Below the pieces are notes generated by a model. It saw only the letters and a program-made list of their open reading frames with translations, searched no databases and was not told the DNA's origin. From Mycoemilia scoparia (taxonomy: Eukaryota; Kickxellomycota; Kickxellomycetes; Kickxellales; Kickxellaceae), in the NCBI GenBank assembly GCA_027575805.1, contig JANBPU010000101.1, forward strand, positions 1-58,338: a stretch of 58,338 nucleotides of DNA, given 5' to 3'. Both the position numbers and the translations under genes were made by a program. Positions 55,536 through 58,338 of the stretch are shown in pieces (position 1 is the stretch's first letter; every line of letters starts with the position of its first letter).

Positions 55536-55642
55536 GACTCCTCAGGGGTTGCATATGAAATGGCTGGTGGTTAGGCCAAAATCTGGGGGTCCGTTTTTGC
55601 CTACTATCATAGATTCAATCACTAATGAAATCTTCCCATATA
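55536..55642 (+). repeat. Dispersed repeat family C, copy 6
   Basis: CTCAGGGGTTGCATATGAAA, TTTGCCTACTATCATAGATT and CACTAATGAAATCTTCCCAT match family C. It directly follows a family A copy. Confidence 0.6.
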
Positions 55643-55686
55643 ACCATTGATCTCCAAAAAGTGCCCTTCAAAAATTATTTCCTATA
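55636..55686 (+). repeat. Family A MITE, right-half fragment
   Basis: ATTGATCTCCAAAAAGTGCCC then TTCAAAAATTATTTCCTATAT is the diverged right half of the element. Confidence 0.55.
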
Positions 55687-55871
55687 TACTACTGAATTTC
55701 CATCTAACTAGCATTTATAAAGAATTGGAATTTGGTTTGAACACCAGACTGTTATTTAAAAAAATAAAGCAAAGATAAAGTTCAAGACTTTGGCTATGAA
55801 AATCATTTTCTTTAATTCACATATTCATCGGGATTCCCTTCTGTATCTGCTTCATGTGACACATTTGGTGG

Positions 55872-56492
55872 TTACGTCAAACTAATCTTCAGTGCTGGAA
55901 TTCCATCTCCAAGCAAGTTGGCACACCCACCTGTAACAATATCAAATTGCGCTACACATTCAACAAATTCCTTCAAAAATATCACGATACATTCTGTATA
56001 GCCCCCATCAAAATGCTCTCCATCATTGAAGATAGCTTCCTTTCTAATGACTTCCATATTGGAAACTGCATCAATGCAGCGGGAATAAGCCTGTTGAACA
56101 TCTTTAGAATCTTTATCTTGTGGCTTATTCTTTTCTAATGTCATTCTGAGACTGTCTATCATTAAAACGATATCCTTAAAGAAATCCACAACCTGGTCGA
56201 ATTCCCTGCCAATATCTTCATCAGCTAAATGACAATCATCCATGTCACCACATCCGACATTTTCGGAATTTTGGGATGGCTGTTTTACACCAAAGAAGAG
56301 ATCACACCTCTGAGCAATGATGCGAGTCATACATTCACCAAATTTTGTTGAGTCAACAAGACTCTGCTCCTGTTTGTTAAGTGCGAATGTCGAGTAACCA
56401 TTCTTTGATAAATACAAAATGATTTCAATGATTTGGGGTTCGAGTAGATGAGAAATCATGATGGGGAGTGGTGGTTGATATCTTTGAGACAT
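55872..56492 (-). CDS. Unrecognised 206-aa protein, paralogue of the gene at 57416
   Basis: An intronless ORF. The frame is open further upstream to 56612, but a TATA box at 56599-56606 lies inside that extension. I therefore place the start at the ATG at 56492 (MSQRYQPPLPIM). The protein is mostly helical and acidic, without signal peptide or membrane segment. It shares several blocks with the gene at 57416: IIEIILYLSKNGYSTFALNK with EIFQFLLFLKKFGILPVNFS, FGECMTRIIAQR with FNESVGKIMADR, and a DG-containing loop (IFNDGEHFDGGYTE) with IDKDGDATLDDVAE. No outside family is recognised. The two genes point away from each other. Confidence 0.75.
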   Translation of the reverse strand: MSQRYQPPLPIMISHLLEPQIIEIILYLSKNGYSTFALNKQEQSLVDSTKFGECMTRIIAQRCDLFFGVKQPSQNSENVGCGDMDDCHLADEDIGREFDQVVDFFKDIVLMIDSLRMTLEKNKPQDKDSKDVQQAYSRCIDAVSNMEVIRKEAIFNDGEHFDGGYTECIVIFLKEFVECVAQFDIVTGGCANLLGDGIPALKISLT

Positions 56493-56598
56493 CTTTTGTG
56501 TCTTTGCGTGAGTGTATGTATTTGTGTCTGTCTGTCTGTCTGTGTCGATGTGTAGAAGGAGGAATGGAGGTTTTATGTAAGATCTGAGGATGTACTGC

Positions 56599-56606
56599 TT
56601 TTTATA
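56599..56606 (-). promoter_or_regulatory. TATA box of the minus-strand paralogue gene
   Basis: TATAAAAA on the minus strand, 107-114 nt upstream of the ATG at 56492. Confidence 0.5.
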
Positions 56607-56977
56607 GTCCATTTTTTGTCTTAGGTAATCATAGTGACAACAAATTTAAATTTCATGACGATTTTGTTGTTTAAAAATTTACACAAAGAGCCACATTTGA
56701 CTGTACTTTTGAATTTTTAAATTTTCTGTAATCAATAGCTTTGTTGAATAAGTAGCGTAAAAGAATTTGAATATTTAGATTGGGAACAGATATTATAGTT
56801 TTAGATTTCTTACACATTTTTTGTTATCAACATAATCAAAAAGCAATAAATTTAAAAAGCTTAAAAATACACCTTTGTGTATCCAATACTAATGGTGGTC
56901 CTCTAGAGCTTTTCTTTAGGAATTGATAAAAAATATCAACCAAAAAAGTTAATACCACAATTAAATGGATAGTTGTC

Positions 56978-57100
56978 CATATGGGTTATAATTTTTGATG
57001 GGTAAATTTTGGTGACCAATATTTATAGGGGAAATCACAGCCAAATGGATGTCCAGTTTTACTAGTAAACTTTCACCCTTCAAAAATTATTACCCATATG
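56978..57100 (-). repeat. Family A MITE between the divergent paralogues
   Basis: A full copy bounded by CATATGGG and CCCATATG. Core GGATGTCCAGTTTTACTAGT; arms TATAATTTTTGATGGGT and CACCCTTCAAAAATTATTAC. Confidence 0.88.
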
Positions 57101-57325
57101 CACAATACTGTTTGATTACTGAAAGTGTGGGTTATTATATTGGAACTATATCCCAAATGCCAAATTTTAAAATAATTTTTGGTTTTTCATAAGGAACCAA
57201 AAAAAGCACTAGATCATATCCTTTAGATTACACAATATTTTTATTTTAAAGTCAATAAAGAAAAAAAATTGTTACTAAAAATTGTTTGGAATTAAACAGA
57301 TAGAAAAACACAGCCAGAAAAAAGG

Positions 57326-57333
57326 TATAAAAA
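57326..57333 (+). promoter_or_regulatory. TATA box of the plus-strand paralogue gene
   Basis: TATAAAAA lies 90 nt upstream of the ATG at 57416. Confidence 0.5.
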
Positions 57334-57415
57334 TATAGTAGCTTACCCCCAATTTGAAGCAGATAATAGACTCCTCTTCTACTGCCTCTTGACTACTCAC
57401 TACTATCTCTCCAAA

Positions 57416-58072
57416 ATGCATCAGGAAATCAACAATCCCATTATTGGCACTGTGACCCAGGAAGAATCACTTCAGAATATTGAAAGTTCCAAGCTTCTCT
57501 CATTGACTAAGGAAGAAATCTTTCAATTTCTTTTGTTTTTGAAGAAATTTGGTATTTTGCCAGTCAATTTTTCTGAAAAAGAGCTTGAGGCTATTGATCC
57601 AGAAAACTTCAATGAATCAGTGGGAAAGATTATGGCCGATAGGTTTATTAATGCCAATGACATAGCTGTTTGCCAGAACCCAAATAAAAGGTCCAGAAAT
57701 GATGTCCTCCTACCTGAGCTCAATGAATTTGATGATTTCTTCAATAATGTGAAAGGCATTGTTGAAAACTTCAATGTTGCTCTGTATAAATTTGTTCCAA
57801 GATTTGCTGGTCCTAGCTCAGTTCTTTTGACTTACGGATATTGCAATAGTGCAGCTTCCAATTTTGAAGACCTTTGCAAACACATTGATAAAGATGGGGA
57901 TGCTACCCTAGATGATGTTGCTGAATTTTTGAAGATATATTTTGAAATTGGTGTGCAGCTCTATGAAAAGGCAGGCAATGATTACAATCAATTCTTAGAT
58001 GAATTCAAACATGTAGCCAATGATCTAATGAACCAGTCAACCCATGATTCATTTACACATGAATCATTTTGA
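57416..58072 (+). CDS. Unrecognised 218-aa protein with EF-hand-like loop, paralogue of the gene at 55872
   Basis: An intronless ORF. The frame is open 27 nt further upstream without an ATG, so MHQEINNPIIGT is taken as the start, 90 nt downstream of a TATA box. The protein is acidic and helical, with no signal peptide or membrane segment. Residues near 160-172 (DKDGDATLDDVAE) look like a calcium-binding EF-hand loop, with Asp at positions 1, 3 and 5 but Ala at position 6 and the closing Glu one place late. It shares blocks with the oppositely oriented neighbour at 55872-56492, as listed there. A lineage-specific duplicated family is inferred. Confidence 0.77.
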   Translation: MHQEINNPIIGTVTQEESLQNIESSKLLSLTKEEIFQFLLFLKKFGILPVNFSEKELEAIDPENFNESVGKIMADRFINANDIAVCQNPNKRSRNDVLLPELNEFDDFFNNVKGIVENFNVALYKFVPRFAGPSSVLLTYGYCNSAASNFEDLCKHIDKDGDATLDDVAEFLKIYFEIGVQLYEKAGNDYNQFLDEFKHVANDLMNQSTHDSFTHESF

Positions 58073-58213
58073 GACTTTTGTGATGAAAAGAAAATGGCTT
58101 TAACATGTGTAAAGCGTTTAGATATTCATTTTTAAGTAGCTAAAGCTTGCATATTTTATTGTTATTTCCATGGTTATTATTCAATAAACCTTCTTTTTCT
58201 AATGAACATAATT

Positions 58214-58321
58214 ATATGGGTAATAATTTTTGAAGGGTGAAAGTTTACTAGTAAAACTGGACATCCATTTAGCTGTGATTGCCCCTATAAATATTCGCCC
58301 TTCAAAAATTATGATCCATAT
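58214..58321 (+). repeat. Family A MITE, well preserved
   Basis: ATATGGGTAATAATTTTTGA at the left, core GTTTACTAGTAAAACTGGAC, and GCCCTTCAAAAATTATGATC followed by CATAT at the right. This is one of the copies closest to the consensus. Confidence 0.9.
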
Positions 58322-58338
58322 GACATATGATCAGGTCA

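Larger units (their letters stand above)
55149..55871. other. Intergenic region with an A-C-A repeat cluster, no gene seen
   Basis: It separates two convergent genes. 55436-55686 is a run of family A, family C and a family A half copy. The rest is AT-rich 3' flank. Confidence 0.5.

Overview
The window looks like nuclear DNA of an early-diverging fungus. The proteins recognised are fungal or opisthokont (Bir1, TRAPPC13, an NDT80-type factor, NTE1, an M16A insulysin, SWT1, an Atf-like acetyltransferase). Introns are short (about 75-480 nt) with GT-AG borders, stops are standard, proteins carry long Q/N/T/S tracts, and several genes have clear TATA boxes. A Kickxellomycotina- or Mucoromycota-like lineage is possible, but the sequence alone does not settle it.

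Layout. 0.36-9.9 kb is gene-dense: a two-BIR Bir1/survivin homologue (5 exons), a small secreted protein, TRAPPC13 (minus strand, intronless) and, divergent from it, a 15-exon gene of 771 codons that I read as an SLF2/FAM178/Nse6-type (CANIN) Smc5/6 loader with N-terminal PCNA-binding motifs. 9.9-12.8 kb holds no gene I can support and leads into a 3-exon NDT80/PhoG transcription factor (12.8-15.8 kb). 16.9-22.9 kb is an AT-rich transposon graveyard: a decayed transposase, a decayed Ty1/copia element, nested inverted-repeat elements and a tRNA-like relic. 23.0-28.8 kb is NTE1 (1930 aa, minus). 32.6-35.1 kb encodes an unrecognised Cys-cluster protein. 36.2-40.2 kb is an insulin-degrading-enzyme homologue. 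40.9-42.4 kb is a 3-exon PAP2 phosphatase (minus). Small membrane proteins, SWT1 (46.9-49.7 kb) and an alcohol-acetyltransferase-like enzyme (52.8-55.1 kb) follow. The window ends with a head-to-head pair of diverged paralogues of an unrecognised family.

Short dispersed repeats run through the whole window. Family A is a 90-125 bp inverted-repeat (MITE-like) element present in about 17 copies, including one inside an NDT80 intron. Families B and C are unclassified repeats that cluster with A.

Functional themes. There is no operon or obvious pathway cluster. Genome-maintenance genes (Bir1, SLF2-like) lie near each other, and lipid or membrane genes (NTE1, PAP2, acetyltransferase) are scattered. 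The strongest candidates for new biology are the SLF2-like gene structure, the A/B/C repeat system and the terminal paralogue pair. All gene models were assembled by eye from splice sites and reading phase, without database searches.
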